Of a DNA stretch of 64,000 nucleotides, positions 9,670 to 19,492 are shown in pieces (position 1 is the stretch's first letter; each line of letters opens with the position of its first letter). The position numbers and the translations under genes were made by a program. The notes beneath the pieces are model-generated. The model was not told the origin of the DNA, did no database searches, and was given only the letters and a program-made list of their open reading frames with translations. Source of the stretch: Microbacterium sp. LWH13-1.2 (GTDB lineage Bacteria; Actinomycetota; Actinomycetes; Actinomycetales; Microbacteriaceae). The stretch is from the NCBI RefSeq assembly GCF_038397735.1, contig NZ_CP151635.1:2170001-2234000 (forward strand), read 5' to 3'.

Positions 9670-10356
9670 ATGACTGATGCGCGCATCCTGGTCGTCGACG
9701 ACGAACCCAACATCCGCGACCTGCTCTCCACAGGTCTCAGCTTCGCCGGGTTCCAGGTGAAGACGGTCGCCAACGGCGCCGCCACCATCTCGGCCGTGCT
9801 GGAGGAAGAACCGGACCTCATCATCCTCGATGTCATGCTCCCCGACATGAACGGCTTCAGCGTCACCAAGCGTCTGCGCGGCGCCGGGTTCACCGCTCCG
9901 ATCCTGTTCCTCACGGCGAAGGACGGCACCGACGACAAGATCGAGGGTCTCAATGCGGGCGGCGACGACTACGTCACCAAGCCGTTCAGCCTCGACGAGA
10001 TCGTCGCGCGCGCCCAGGCGATCCTGCGGCGCACGATGCAGGCCGACGAGGAGTCGATCATCCGGGCCGGTGAGCTGTCGATGGACCAGGACACCCACGA
10101 CGTGCACGTCGGCAAGGAATCGATCGAGCTGAGCCCGACCGAGTTCAAGCTGCTGCGCTACCTGATGCTCAACCCGAACCGGGTGCTGTCCAAAGCCCAG
10201 ATCCTCGACCACGTCTGGGAGTACGACTTCAACGGCGACGCCGGCATCGTCGAGAGCTACATCTCGTACCTCCGCCGCAAGATCGACCCGCACACCGAAG
10301 AGTCCGTGATCCAGACGAAGCGCGGCTTCGGCTACATGCTCAAGGTCGGCAAGTAG
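9670..10356 (+). CDS. OmpR-family response regulator
   Basis: The 228-residue protein has a receiver domain with acidic pair DDE (about 9-11), phosphoacceptor in LDVMLPDMNGF (about Asp55) and Lys in VTKPFS, followed by a winged-helix DNA-binding domain with LSPTEFKLLRYLM and KRGFGYML. CATAAT (9658-9663) ends 6 nt before ATG and there is no Shine-Dalgarno, so the message is probably leaderless. The partner kinase follows 56 nt later. The signal is unknown; the pair resembles mycobacterial PrrAB or TrcRS-type systems. Confidence 0.92.
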   Translation: MTDARILVVDDEPNIRDLLSTGLSFAGFQVKTVANGAATISAVLEEEPDLIILDVMLPDMNGFSVTKRLRGAGFTAPILFLTAKDGTDDKIEGLNAGGDDYVTKPFSLDEIVARAQAILRRTMQADEESIIRAGELSMDQDTHDVHVGKESIELSPTEFKLLRYLMLNPNRVLSKAQILDHVWEYDFNGDAGIVESYISYLRRKIDPHTEESVIQTKRGFGYMLKVGK

Positions 10357-10412
10357 TCCGGCTCACCGACGTCCGCTGACGCCGCACAGCATCCGTATCC
10401 CGGGAGGTCCGC

Positions 10413-12107
10413 ATGGCGCACAAGCCTGACGCGATCACCCGCTGGTGGCGATCGATCAGCCTGCGCGCGAAGGTGACGGGTGTCACCGTCGCCGTTCTCG
10501 CCCTCGGACTGCTGGCCGCGGGGCTCGGAACAGTACCCATCCTTCGCAACTCGCTCATCGACAACATCGACTCCCAGCTGCCCGCCCTGGTGTCGGCCGA
10601 TCTCGCTGATCGGTACTTCGAGGTGACGGTCGAGGACGGCAAGACCGTCTACACTCCCACCGACTCGCCCAGAGACTTCTTCGTCGCGATCTACGACGCG
10701 GAGGGCGTGCTGCAGACGACCACGGGAAACTCCGCCAACGGGGCGCCCCTGTTCCCCTCGACCTACTCCCCGCTCGCTGTGCAGAACAACGAGGACACCC
10801 CGTTCACGCTCGAGGGCACGAAAGGCACGAGCTTCCGCGCGGCTGTGGCACGAGTACCGGGCGAGGGCGACGGATCCTTGCGGATCCAGATCGTCGCGAT
10901 GCCGCTGGAATACGCCGATCGCATCATCGGCCAGTACTTCGGGATCTACATCACCGTCGCGCTCGTCACGATCCTCCTCGCGGCCCTGCTGACCCGAGGA
11001 CTCGTCACCCTCACCTTCCGCAGGCTCGGACAGGTCGAATCCACCGCCATGTCGATCGCCGCCGGCGACTTCACCCAGCGTCTGACGGATCTCGAGCCCA
11101 CGACCGAGGTCGGCCGACTGAACAGCGCGATCAACACAATGCTGGATCGCGTCGACGGGTCGCTCGCGCAGCGCGACCGCACCGTGCAGCACATGCGACG
11201 CTTCATCGGCGATGCCAGCCACGAGCTGCGCACACCGCTCGTCAGCGTCCGCGGCTACGCCGAGCTCTATCGGATGGGCGCGATCAAGGGCGAGGAAGAC
11301 ACCGCTCGAGCCATGGAGCGCATCGAGAAGGAGGCGATCCGGATGGGCGTGCTGGTCGAGGACCTCCTCGCGCTCGCCCGGCTGGACGAGGAGCGCGAGC
11401 CCGAGATCGAAGCTCTCGACCTCCGCCCGATCGCCCGTGACGCTGCCCTCGATCTGCGCGCGGCCGCACCGGCTCGCACCGTGTCCGTGATCGACCGCAC
11501 CGTCGAGGCACCGCTGATCGATGTGACCACGCGCTCGAACCCTGTCACCCCGGCCCCACAGATCCCGGCACCGAGGGGACTCTCTCGCGGCACGCTCGCG
11601 CGGCTGCGCAGGCGCCCTCGCAACTCGTCGGCGGAGGTGCCCGCCATCGACTTCACCGAAGCCGCGGACATCCCGGTTCGCACCCCGCCGATCGTCCTCG
11701 GCGAAGAGAACAAGGTGCGACAGGTGGTCACGAACCTGCTCGGCAATGCTCGCCGGTTCTCCCCCGAAGAGAGTCCGATCGAGCTCATCGTCGACGCAGA
11801 CCGGGTCCGAGGCACGGGGAGCATCTCGATCGTCGATCACGGCGAAGGCATCCCGCTGCAGATTCGCGAGCAGATCTTCGAGCGTTTCTGGCGAGCCGAC
11901 ACCTCACGCGCGCGCGAGACGGGCGGTTCCGGCCTCGGACTCGCGATCGTTTCGTCGATCGTCAGGGCGCTGCACGGCAGCGTCGCGGTGTCCGAGACGC
12001 CGGGTGGCGGCGCGACGTTCACGGTGACGTTCCCCCTCGCGCCGTCGCGCGCGACCCCGGCACACCTGCTCGAGGACACCCAGCCGCTCGAGCCTCTGGA
12101 CCTCTGA
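10413..12107 (+). CDS. Membrane sensor histidine kinase
   Basis: The 564-residue kinase has a membrane segment at about 22-44, an extracytoplasmic sensor region of about 130 residues, a second segment at about 180-202, HAMP, then SHELRTPLVSVRG with the phosphoacceptor His near 270. The ATPase domain has GNARRFSPEE (N box), DHGEGIP (G1), IFERFWRAD (F box) and GSGLGLAI (G2). An insert of about 50 residues (roughly 368-420), rich in Pro, Arg and Ser, lies between the dimerisation and the N-box parts. It pairs with the regulator just upstream. Confidence 0.92.
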   Translation: MAHKPDAITRWWRSISLRAKVTGVTVAVLALGLLAAGLGTVPILRNSLIDNIDSQLPALVSADLADRYFEVTVEDGKTVYTPTDSPRDFFVAIYDAEGVLQTTTGNSANGAPLFPSTYSPLAVQNNEDTPFTLEGTKGTSFRAAVARVPGEGDGSLRIQIVAMPLEYADRIIGQYFGIYITVALVTILLAALLTRGLVTLTFRRLGQVESTAMSIAAGDFTQRLTDLEPTTEVGRLNSAINTMLDRVDGSLAQRDRTVQHMRRFIGDASHELRTPLVSVRGYAELYRMGAIKGEEDTARAMERIEKEAIRMGVLVEDLLALARLDEEREPEIEALDLRPIARDAALDLRAAAPARTVSVIDRTVEAPLIDVTTRSNPVTPAPQIPAPRGLSRGTLARLRRRPRNSSAEVPAIDFTEAADIPVRTPPIVLGEENKVRQVVTNLLGNARRFSPEESPIELIVDADRVRGTGSISIVDHGEGIPLQIREQIFERFWRADTSRARETGGSGLGLAIVSSIVRALHGSVAVSETPGGGATFTVTFPLAPSRATPAHLLEDTQPLEPLDL

Positions 12108-12264
12108 CCTCCGGCCTCTGGCTTCTGGCGTCCGGCTTCTGACCGCCACTGCACGAGAGCGTGCCTTCGCGGGTTCTGCACAGCGAGCGGTCGACGTACG
12201 GATGCGTCGGGATGTCAGCATCCGCCCCTCTCCTATGGTCGGAGCACCAACCGAGAGGAGTTCC

Positions 12265-12552
12265 ATGTCCGTCATCACCGTAGACACCGAAGCCGTAGGT
12301 GCCGCTCAGGCGGCAGCGCTCGCAACCATGGGGCGCCTGCAGACCGAGTCCGCGACGCTCATGTCGCAGCTCAACCAGCTGCAGGGGTCCTGGGTCGGCA
12401 CCGCATCGACCGCGTTCCAGTCCTGCGCCGAAGAGTGGCGCGGAGCGCAGCTGCATGTCGAGCAGGTGCTCGAATCGATCGGGCACTCGCTCGGGAGTGC
12501 GGCGACCCAGTATGCGGACGCCGACCAGTACTCGGCGAGCCTGTTCCGCTGA
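12265..12552 (+). CDS. WXG100/ESAT-6-like protein
   Basis: A 95-residue all-helical protein with a WVG turn in the middle (SWVGTAS) and a C-terminal AATQYADADQY region, typical of WXG100 substrates of type VII secretion. GAGAGGAG gives a strong ribosome site. No EccC, EccD or partner WXG gene lies nearby, so it is a solo member. Secretion is inferred from the family only. Confidence 0.85.
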   Translation: MSVITVDTEAVGAAQAAALATMGRLQTESATLMSQLNQLQGSWVGTASTAFQSCAEEWRGAQLHVEQVLESIGHSLGSAATQYADADQYSASLFR

Positions 12553-12577
12553 ACTTGTCGTCCATTCGCCCTGAACG

Positions 12578-12613
12578 CAGAAACGCCCCGACCGAGAGGT
12601 CGGGGCGTTTCTG
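12578..12613. terminator. Bidirectional terminator WXG100 gene / groEL
   Basis: A perfect 16-bp inverted repeat (12578-12593 with 12598-12613) and GAGA loop lies between the convergent genes. T-rich stretches flank both sides (GTTTCTG). Confidence 0.88.
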
Positions 12614-12627
12614 TCAGTGCTGATGGA

Positions 12628-14283
<1,656 letters not shown>

Positions 14284-14310
14284 TTAGCACTCAGAGTAAG
14301 AGAGTGCTAA
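14284..14310. promoter_or_regulatory. CIRCE operator (HrcA site)
   Basis: A perfect TTAGCACTC-N9-GAGTGCTAA inverted repeat lies 36 nt before the groEL start. This is the classical HrcA-binding site. Confidence 0.95.
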
Positions 14311-14317
14311 CGCCATT

Positions 14318-14344
14318 CTGGCACTCGACCCCCTCGAGTGCAAG
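14318..14344. promoter_or_regulatory. Second, degenerate CIRCE-like element
   Basis: CTGGCACTC-N9-GAGTGCAAG has the same geometry as CIRCE with the inner GCACTC/GAGTGC intact and 7 of 9 bases matching in each arm. It lies 7 nt beyond the perfect copy. Confidence 0.65.
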
Positions 14345-14369
14345 CTGTGCGGAGGGACTGCGCGGCGGT

Positions 14370-14948
14370 CTACGGGGCGGGCGTCTCCGCCGGAGTCTCC
14401 GGTGCGCTCGTCGATCGGTCGAGTCCGATGACGACCGTGAGCTGCTTCGCCCCGGTGTCGTTCAGATCGGCGTAGAAGTCGCTCTGCTCGACGGCCGCCC
14501 CGCCGATCAGATTCGCGAGTCCGATGGCCGCCAGCTCATCCTCGTCTGCGATGTAGTACACGGTCGTGGTCGAGAAGTCCTGGCTCGCGCTGTCGCTGGC
14601 GAAGACGACGTCGGCCGCCCATCCGTTGTTGATCAGGACATCGCGCATCTGCTCGTCCAGCCCCGCGTCGGGCGACGCGTTCAGGATCATCACCGAGTAC
14701 GTGACGTCGACAACACCGGTCTCCACCGGCGTGGGAGTCGCGGTCGGGACGGCCTCGGGGAAGAGGCTGATCCGCCCCATCACCACCAGCGAGCCGAAGA
14801 TGCCGCCGATGATCAGCACCAGTGCGGCCACGAAGGACCAGAGCAGGACGACCCAGCCGTTCATCCCGGGGGCTTCGGCGCGATGCGCTCCGACGCGTCC
14901 GGACGATCGGGGGACGTCGTCGAATCGATCTCGGCTGGGCTTTGACAC
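14370..14948 (-). CDS. LytR C-terminal domain protein, membrane anchored
   Basis: The 192-residue protein has a cytoplasmic N-terminus, one membrane segment (about residues 29-52), a Thr/Pro linker and an outside LytR_C domain (VTYSVMILNASPDAGLDEQM and ADVVFASDS). Such solo LytR_C proteins accompany cell-wall assembly genes, but their role is unknown. It follows the DUF3263 gene on the same strand after 69 nt and precedes groEL. Confidence 0.88.
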   Translation of the reverse strand: MSKPSRDRFDDVPRSSGRVGAHRAEAPGMNGWVVLLWSFVAALVLIIGGIFGSLVVMGRISLFPEAVPTATPTPVETGVVDVTYSVMILNASPDAGLDEQMRDVLINNGWAADVVFASDSASQDFSTTTVYYIADEDELAAIGLANLIGGAAVEQSDFYADLNDTGAKQLTVVIGLDRSTSAPETPAETPAP

Positions 14949-15017
14949 TCCTCGATGCTAACGGCACCGACCCGTGTATCCGCATCGTGGCGCCTCAGCG
15001 CGTGGCGGGAAGCTCCG

Positions 15018-15275
15018 TCAGCCGACGAAACCGGGGGTTCGCGACGCCCTCTGGAACGATCGCGCGTCGCGGATGCGGCGGAGGCGGCGCACCAGCATGG
15101 GGTCGTACTCCAATGCCGCCTCGGACTCGAGCAGACGGCCGAGGAGCTGGTAGTAGCGGGCCGAGCTCATACCCAGTTGGGCGCGGATGGTCTCCTCTTT
15201 CGCGCCGCCGTGCCGCGGCCACGCGGTCTCCAGGGCGAGGATCGCACGATCCCGCTCGCTCAGCTCTCCCAGCAT
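15018..15275 (-). CDS. DUF3263 family small helix-turn-helix protein
   Basis: This 85-residue protein matches actinobacterial DUF3263, which looks like a sigma-70 region-4 helix-turn-helix (LSERDRAILALETAW, then KEETIRAQLGMSSARYYQLL). It is a likely DNA-binding regulator of unknown targets. It starts 9 nt after the end of the DUF2332 gene, so the two are one transcription unit. Confidence 0.88.
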   Translation of the reverse strand: MLGELSERDRAILALETAWPRHGGAKEETIRAQLGMSSARYYQLLGRLLESEAALEYDPMLVRRLRRIRDARSFQRASRTPGFVG

Positions 15276-15284
15276 GGGATCAGA

Positions 15285-16277
15285 CTAGATCGCCGGCGCG
15301 TCGATCCCTGCGCGCCACTCCCACCATCGGCCGAGTGGGTCCGCCGCCGCACGCACCTCCCCGTCGAGCGCCACGACGAAACCGGGCCACCCCCGGGAGG
15401 CCACCGGAGGATCCCAGACGTCGAGGAGCGCGGGAGGGTCGATGGTCACCCAGCGCGCGTCGAGCCCGCGGATGCGATCGACGAGGACCTCCCGTGCCTC
15501 CCTGGGGATGTGCACGAGCACGCCGGGAGTCGTCACGACGAGCGTGGCGTCGCGCGGCGCCTCGGCGGCGAGCGCGTCGATCCGGTCGATCGCGTCTCCG
15601 GCGACGAGGTGGGGCGGGTCGGTCGCCGCGATGTCGAGCGCCGCGGTCACCCGCCGCTCCCGCCCGTGCTCCCCCGGCCACACGAGTCCCTGCAGCCAGC
15701 GCCGATCGCGGTCGTCACGGGCGTCGAGAGGCGCGAGGTCGATGCCGGCCCGCCACACCACCTCCGGCATCCGCATGGGAGGAAGGGCCCCCTCGACACG
15801 GCTCTCGAGCATCACGGTCGACACGCCGTCGGCGGGGTCGAGCGCCGTCCGCAGCCACCCGTCGGCATCGACGACGCGGTACGAGTACCGGTCGGGGTAC
15901 AGACAGAGTCCCGCGGAGGCGCCGACCTCGAGCAGCGCGATCGGGCCCTCGATCTCCGACAGCACGGGAAGCAGCGGGGCCAGGCGCAGGGGTTCGTTCG
16001 TCTGCAGCCGCCGCCCCGTGCACTCGGCGACGATCTCGTCGGCACGTGCGACGACGAACGACCGCCAGGCGCCGTATCCGACCAGACCCGCGCCCAGCAT
16101 CCGGGTCACCGCGAACACGAGCGGAGGCTGCCGTCGGTTCTCCGGGATCCGGGCGAGGACCCCCTGCATCTCGGAGTCGCCCGCGACACCCTCCGCCCAT
16201 TCGACATACAGGTCGCTGCGCCCTGGCGCCTCCTGCTCGGCGAAGCGCGCGTAGCGCTGCTGCACGGCATCCGTCAT
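15285..16277 (-). CDS. DUF2332 domain protein
   Basis: A 330-residue soluble protein of the DUF2332 family, which resembles SAM-dependent methyltransferases (LLEVGASAGLCLYPDRY as nucleotide-binding loop). No function is established. The ATG at 16277 is preceded by GACAAT 6 nt upstream and no ribosome site, so it may be leaderless. It heads the small unit with DUF3263 and LytR_C. Confidence 0.88.
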   Translation of the reverse strand: MTDAVQQRYARFAEQEAPGRSDLYVEWAEGVAGDSEMQGVLARIPENRRQPPLVFAVTRMLGAGLVGYGAWRSFVVARADEIVAECTGRRLQTNEPLRLAPLLPVLSEIEGPIALLEVGASAGLCLYPDRYSYRVVDADGWLRTALDPADGVSTVMLESRVEGALPPMRMPEVVWRAGIDLAPLDARDDRDRRWLQGLVWPGEHGRERRVTAALDIAATDPPHLVAGDAIDRIDALAAEAPRDATLVVTTPGVLVHIPREAREVLVDRIRGLDARWVTIDPPALLDVWDPPVASRGWPGFVVALDGEVRAAADPLGRWWEWRAGIDAPAI

Positions 16278-16346
16278 GCACCCATTGTCTCGTGGCGCCG
16301 AGGGGTCTCGAACGCGAGAGAATGGAGCAGACCCCCAGGAGGACCG

Positions 16347-16751
16347 ATGTCGTACAGCGTGGACAAGACCGAAGAACAGTGGCGCGAGGAGCTCGGTGAG
16401 CAGCAGTACGCCGTGCTGCGTGAAGCCGCGACCGAGCGTGCATGGACGGGCGAGCTGCTCGACGAGGGCCGCGCAGGCCTCTACACCTGTGGCGCATGCG
16501 GCGCCGAGCTGTTCAAGAGCGGCACCAAGTTCGACTCCGGATGCGGATGGCCGAGCTTCTACGAGTCGATCCGCCCCGACGCGGTGCAGCTCATCGAGGA
16601 CACGACCCTCGGCATGGTGCGCACCGAGGTGCGCTGCGCGAGCTGCGGCTCGCACCTGGGTCACGTCTTCCCCGACGGCTTCGGCACGCCCACCGGCGAC
16701 CGGTACTGCATGAACTCCATTGCTCTGAACTTCACGCCCGAAGAGTCGTGA
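16347..16751 (+). CDS. msrB: Peptide-methionine (R)-S-oxide reductase
   Basis: MsrB repairs oxidised methionine (R form) in proteins. The 134-residue sequence has zinc pairs CGAC and CASC, the GWPSFYE substrate loop, and the catalytic Cys in RYCMNS. The ribosome site AGGAGGA is strong. The nitroreductase gene begins at the GTGA overlapping its stop, so the pair is coupled and both serve redox homeostasis. Confidence 0.95.
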   Translation: MSYSVDKTEEQWREELGEQQYAVLREAATERAWTGELLDEGRAGLYTCGACGAELFKSGTKFDSGCGWPSFYESIRPDAVQLIEDTTLGMVRTEVRCASCGSHLGHVFPDGFGTPTGDRYCMNSIALNFTPEES

Positions 16752-17296
16752 ACGCTCTCGAGGCCGTCCGCGCTCGACAGTCCTGGTCGAAGGTCACCGA
16801 CGAGGCGCCGTCACGCGACGAGCTGCTGAAGCTCGTCGCCGCCGCGGGACGCGTCGCCGACCACTCCTCGCTTCGTCCGTGGCGGCTCATCGAGCTGCGA
16901 GGTTCGGACCGCGAGGTGCTGGGCGCGGCGATCGCGAAGGCGGAGGGAGACGCGTCACCATCATCGAAGCCCCTCCGTGCACCTCTTCTGATCGCCGTGG
17001 TCGCCAGCTACCGCAAGAGCGACAAGGTGCCCCGGTGGGAACAGGAGGCCGTCGCCTCCGGCGTCGCGCATATGCTCAGTCTGCTTCTCGACGAGGCAGG
17101 CTGGGGCGTGCTGTGGCGTACCGGACGGTACACGCGCTCGAAGGCCGTCGCCAAGGCGCACGGAATCGGCAAGAACGAGGAGCTGCTCGGGTGGCTCTAC
17201 GTCGGCGGCAAGCCGACGGGCAAGAAGCCGGGGCGGCGCAAGCCCGTCGATGCTCGCGCCCTGGTGACGCGGATGCCGCAGCCCAAGAAGAAGTAG
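16748..17296 (+). CDS. Nitroreductase family protein
   Basis: A 182-residue flavin-dependent nitroreductase-like protein. It shows ADHSSLRPWRLIEL for FMN binding, ASGVAHMLSLLLDEAGWGVLWRTG in the core, and a Lys-rich end. It starts with GTG overlapping the msrB stop by 4 nt. It is shorter than typical 200-aa members. The substrate is unknown. Confidence 0.88.
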   Translation: MNALEAVRARQSWSKVTDEAPSRDELLKLVAAAGRVADHSSLRPWRLIELRGSDREVLGAAIAKAEGDASPSSKPLRAPLLIAVVASYRKSDKVPRWEQEAVASGVAHMLSLLLDEAGWGVLWRTGRYTRSKAVAKAHGIGKNEELLGWLYVGGKPTGKKPGRRKPVDARALVTRMPQPKKK

Positions 17297-18238
17297 TCAG
17301 CTCCGTCGGCGACGCGGCAGGGCGACGAGGACGGATGCCACGGCGACGACCACCATCCCGACGATCTGCCAGGGGGCAGGTCCCGCGTCCGCGGGCCACA
17401 GCATGTCGATGATCACCGACGTCGCGAGCTGCCCCAGCACCGACCCGAGCCCCATCAGCAGCACACCCGTGTGCGCCACGATGAAGGCGCCGAGCAGGAT
17501 GTACGCCGAGCCGAGGAATCCGCCGAGGTAGAGCCACGGCTCGGCCGGCGGCACCTCGGGCAGGCCTCGCACCGCAATGCTGATGCCCGCCGCGACGAGC
17601 AGCGCGATCGTCCCGGCGATGAAGCTCATGAGCGTAGCCGAGAGGGGCGACTGCACCCGCTGGGCCAGGCGGCCGTTGGTCGCTGCCTGCCACGCGATGC
17701 CGACACCCGCGGCGAAAGGCAGGAGGAGCATCCACAACGGCGCCGTGGCGAGCACATCGCCGCTGAGCGAGATACCGACCGCGGCAAGCGCGAGCGCTCC
17801 GCCGAGCACGCGGCCGGGGGTCACGGCGACGACGCCGGCCGGTCCGAAGCCGATCCGATCGAGGACGAGGCCGTGCAGGGTCTGCCCCGCGACGACGCCG
17901 ACCGTGAACAGCGAGACCCCGAGCACGCCGGCCGTGACGCCCTGGGTCGAGACGGTGAGGGCTCCGCACGCGCCGCCGAGGAGCATCCAGAACGGGATCG
18001 TGCGCTCGCGGATGCCGTCGCGCAGCCGCCCGACTCCGCGCCTCGCCGAGGGGATGCAGAGGACGACGGCGATCAGGGCGGCGAGCCCGACCGCGAAGGA
18101 GATGAGGCCCGCGACGATCCCGTTGTCGACCTTGACGCCGAGCACACCGTTGATACGCGCCTGGACGGCGGTCATGACGCCGATCGCCACCGCTCCTCCG
18201 AGCGCGACGGGCGGCGAGAGTCGGCGGGTCTGGGACAC
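17297..18238 (-). CDS. DMT-superfamily transporter (YdcZ type)
   Basis: The 313-residue protein has about ten hydrophobic segments in two halves of five, each beginning with a conserved helix (AIGVMTAVQARINGVLG and MLLLPFAAGVGIAWQAATNG). This is the bacterial YdcZ/DUF606 DMT subgroup in a fused double form. Substrates are unknown. It starts with GTG; TAGGGT lies 6 nt upstream without a ribosome site. Its stop codon abuts the stop of the convergent nitroreductase gene. Confidence 0.88.
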   Translation of the reverse strand: MSQTRRLSPPVALGGAVAIGVMTAVQARINGVLGVKVDNGIVAGLISFAVGLAALIAVVLCIPSARRGVGRLRDGIRERTIPFWMLLGGACGALTVSTQGVTAGVLGVSLFTVGVVAGQTLHGLVLDRIGFGPAGVVAVTPGRVLGGALALAAVGISLSGDVLATAPLWMLLLPFAAGVGIAWQAATNGRLAQRVQSPLSATLMSFIAGTIALLVAAGISIAVRGLPEVPPAEPWLYLGGFLGSAYILLGAFIVAHTGVLLMGLGSVLGQLATSVIIDMLWPADAGPAPWQIVGMVVVAVASVLVALPRRRRS

Positions 18239-18292
18239 CTGTCGACCCTAGCCGAGCGGGCGGATGTCGGCGGCCGGGCGTACCCTGGCGGC

Positions 18293-18970
18293 ATGTGCGC
18301 GAGTTATGGTCTGGATCCGCGGTTCACCGACACCGAGCTCCTCGCTGCGGCCGACGAGGCGGTGCTCGAGGGGCTCCGGGGGTGGGCGCAGGAGAACGCC
18401 CGCGAGACCGTGCGTCCGACCGGCAAGAACCTCCGCAACCTCAATCCGATCGTGGTGCAGCCCGAGACCTCTCCGACACTCGAGTCGGTGTCGGGGCCCG
18501 TGTGGGAGTCCGCGTGGTGGGGATTCCTGATCGGCGGAGAGCCCTCGAAGTTCCCGTCGATCAACACCCGGTCCGAGCGCCTGCAGGACAGGCCCGGCGG
18601 GTTGAAGACCAGGGCGCTCGTCCCCGCGACCAGCTGGTATGAGATGAAGAAGCCCGAGCGCGTGTGGCACGAGTTCCTCGTCGACGACGGAGCGCTCTTC
18701 GGCATGGCAGCCGTCACCCAACGCGGGCGCACAGCCGACGGCGAGTCCTTCACCTGCTATTCGATCGTGATGCGCCCGGCCCCTCCGCACCTCGCCGGCA
18801 TCCACGATCGGATGCCGCTGCTGATCCCTGCCTCGCTGAGCGAGGACTGGCTCACCGCCGAGCCGACGAAGGAGATCATCGATGAGGCGCTGCTCGCCGC
18901 GATGACGCTCGACGAGCGCGTGCAGGCCGTCCCCCGTACGGATGACAAGGGCGCCGATCGGCTGTTCTGA
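18293..18970 (+). CDS. HMCES/YedK-type SOS response-associated peptidase
   Basis: This 225-residue protein shields abasic sites in single-stranded DNA by a covalent thiazolidine link. The Cys right after Met (MCASYG) is the crosslinking residue, with Asn in INTRSE, Glu in SWYEM and His in HDRMP completing the site. TACCCT lies 6 nt before ATG with no ribosome site. The YjbR-like gene follows after 5 nt. Confidence 0.93.
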   Translation: MCASYGLDPRFTDTELLAAADEAVLEGLRGWAQENARETVRPTGKNLRNLNPIVVQPETSPTLESVSGPVWESAWWGFLIGGEPSKFPSINTRSERLQDRPGGLKTRALVPATSWYEMKKPERVWHEFLVDDGALFGMAAVTQRGRTADGESFTCYSIVMRPAPPHLAGIHDRMPLLIPASLSEDWLTAEPTKEIIDEALLAAMTLDERVQAVPRTDDKGADRLF

Positions 18971-18975
18971 TCACC

Positions 18976-19359
18976 ATGGATTCGACACAGCTGAACGCTG
19001 CCGCCACAGAGCGCGCCGAAGAGCTGCCCGGCGCAGAGCGGGAGAACCCTTTCGGGCCCGAGTGGGACGTGTACAAGGTGCGAGGGCGGGTGTTCCTGTT
19101 GGTCCCCCTCGACGGCACCGGCAGGATCACGCTCAAGTCGCACCCTGACGACGCCGTGGCGCTGCGCGAGACGTTCGCCGACATCGTGCCCGGCTATCAC
19201 ATGAACAAGAAGCACTGGATCACGCTGATGCCCGGGCCCTCTCTGGAAGAAGACCTCGTGACCGAGCTCGTCACCGAGTCGTACCGGCTGGTCGTCGAGA
19301 AGCTCCCGAAGGCGCAGCGCCCGGTCGATCCGAATCTGTTCGGACGCCCGGCTCCGTAG
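18976..19359 (+). CDS. MmcQ/YjbR family DNA-binding protein
   Basis: The 127-residue protein has the double-wing fold signature of the YjbR family: HPDDAVALRETFADIVPGYHMNKKHWITL and the closing ESYRLVVEKLPK. The family binds DNA in structural studies, but a role is not known. It lies 5 nt after the HMCES gene in an apparent operon, which hints at a DNA-damage connection (inference). Confidence 0.88.
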   Translation: MDSTQLNAAATERAEELPGAERENPFGPEWDVYKVRGRVFLLVPLDGTGRITLKSHPDDAVALRETFADIVPGYHMNKKHWITLMPGPSLEEDLVTELVTESYRLVVEKLPKAQRPVDPNLFGRPAP

Positions 19360-19492
19360 GACGTCACCGGGATCTGCCGCCCGCCGGCGCCACGGGACAC
19401 TGTGCATCCGTCTCGAGGATGACCCCCGGCATCGGCGGAACGGTACCCCGGGAGGACGTGCGGGCCCGGGCGACGTCTGTAGCGTCGAAGAC

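Noticed and set aside
12108..12160. Short CTGGC/CCGGC-like tandem repeat after the sensor kinase gene
   Set aside because: The units are imperfect and few; it looks like local low complexity with no link to a known element.
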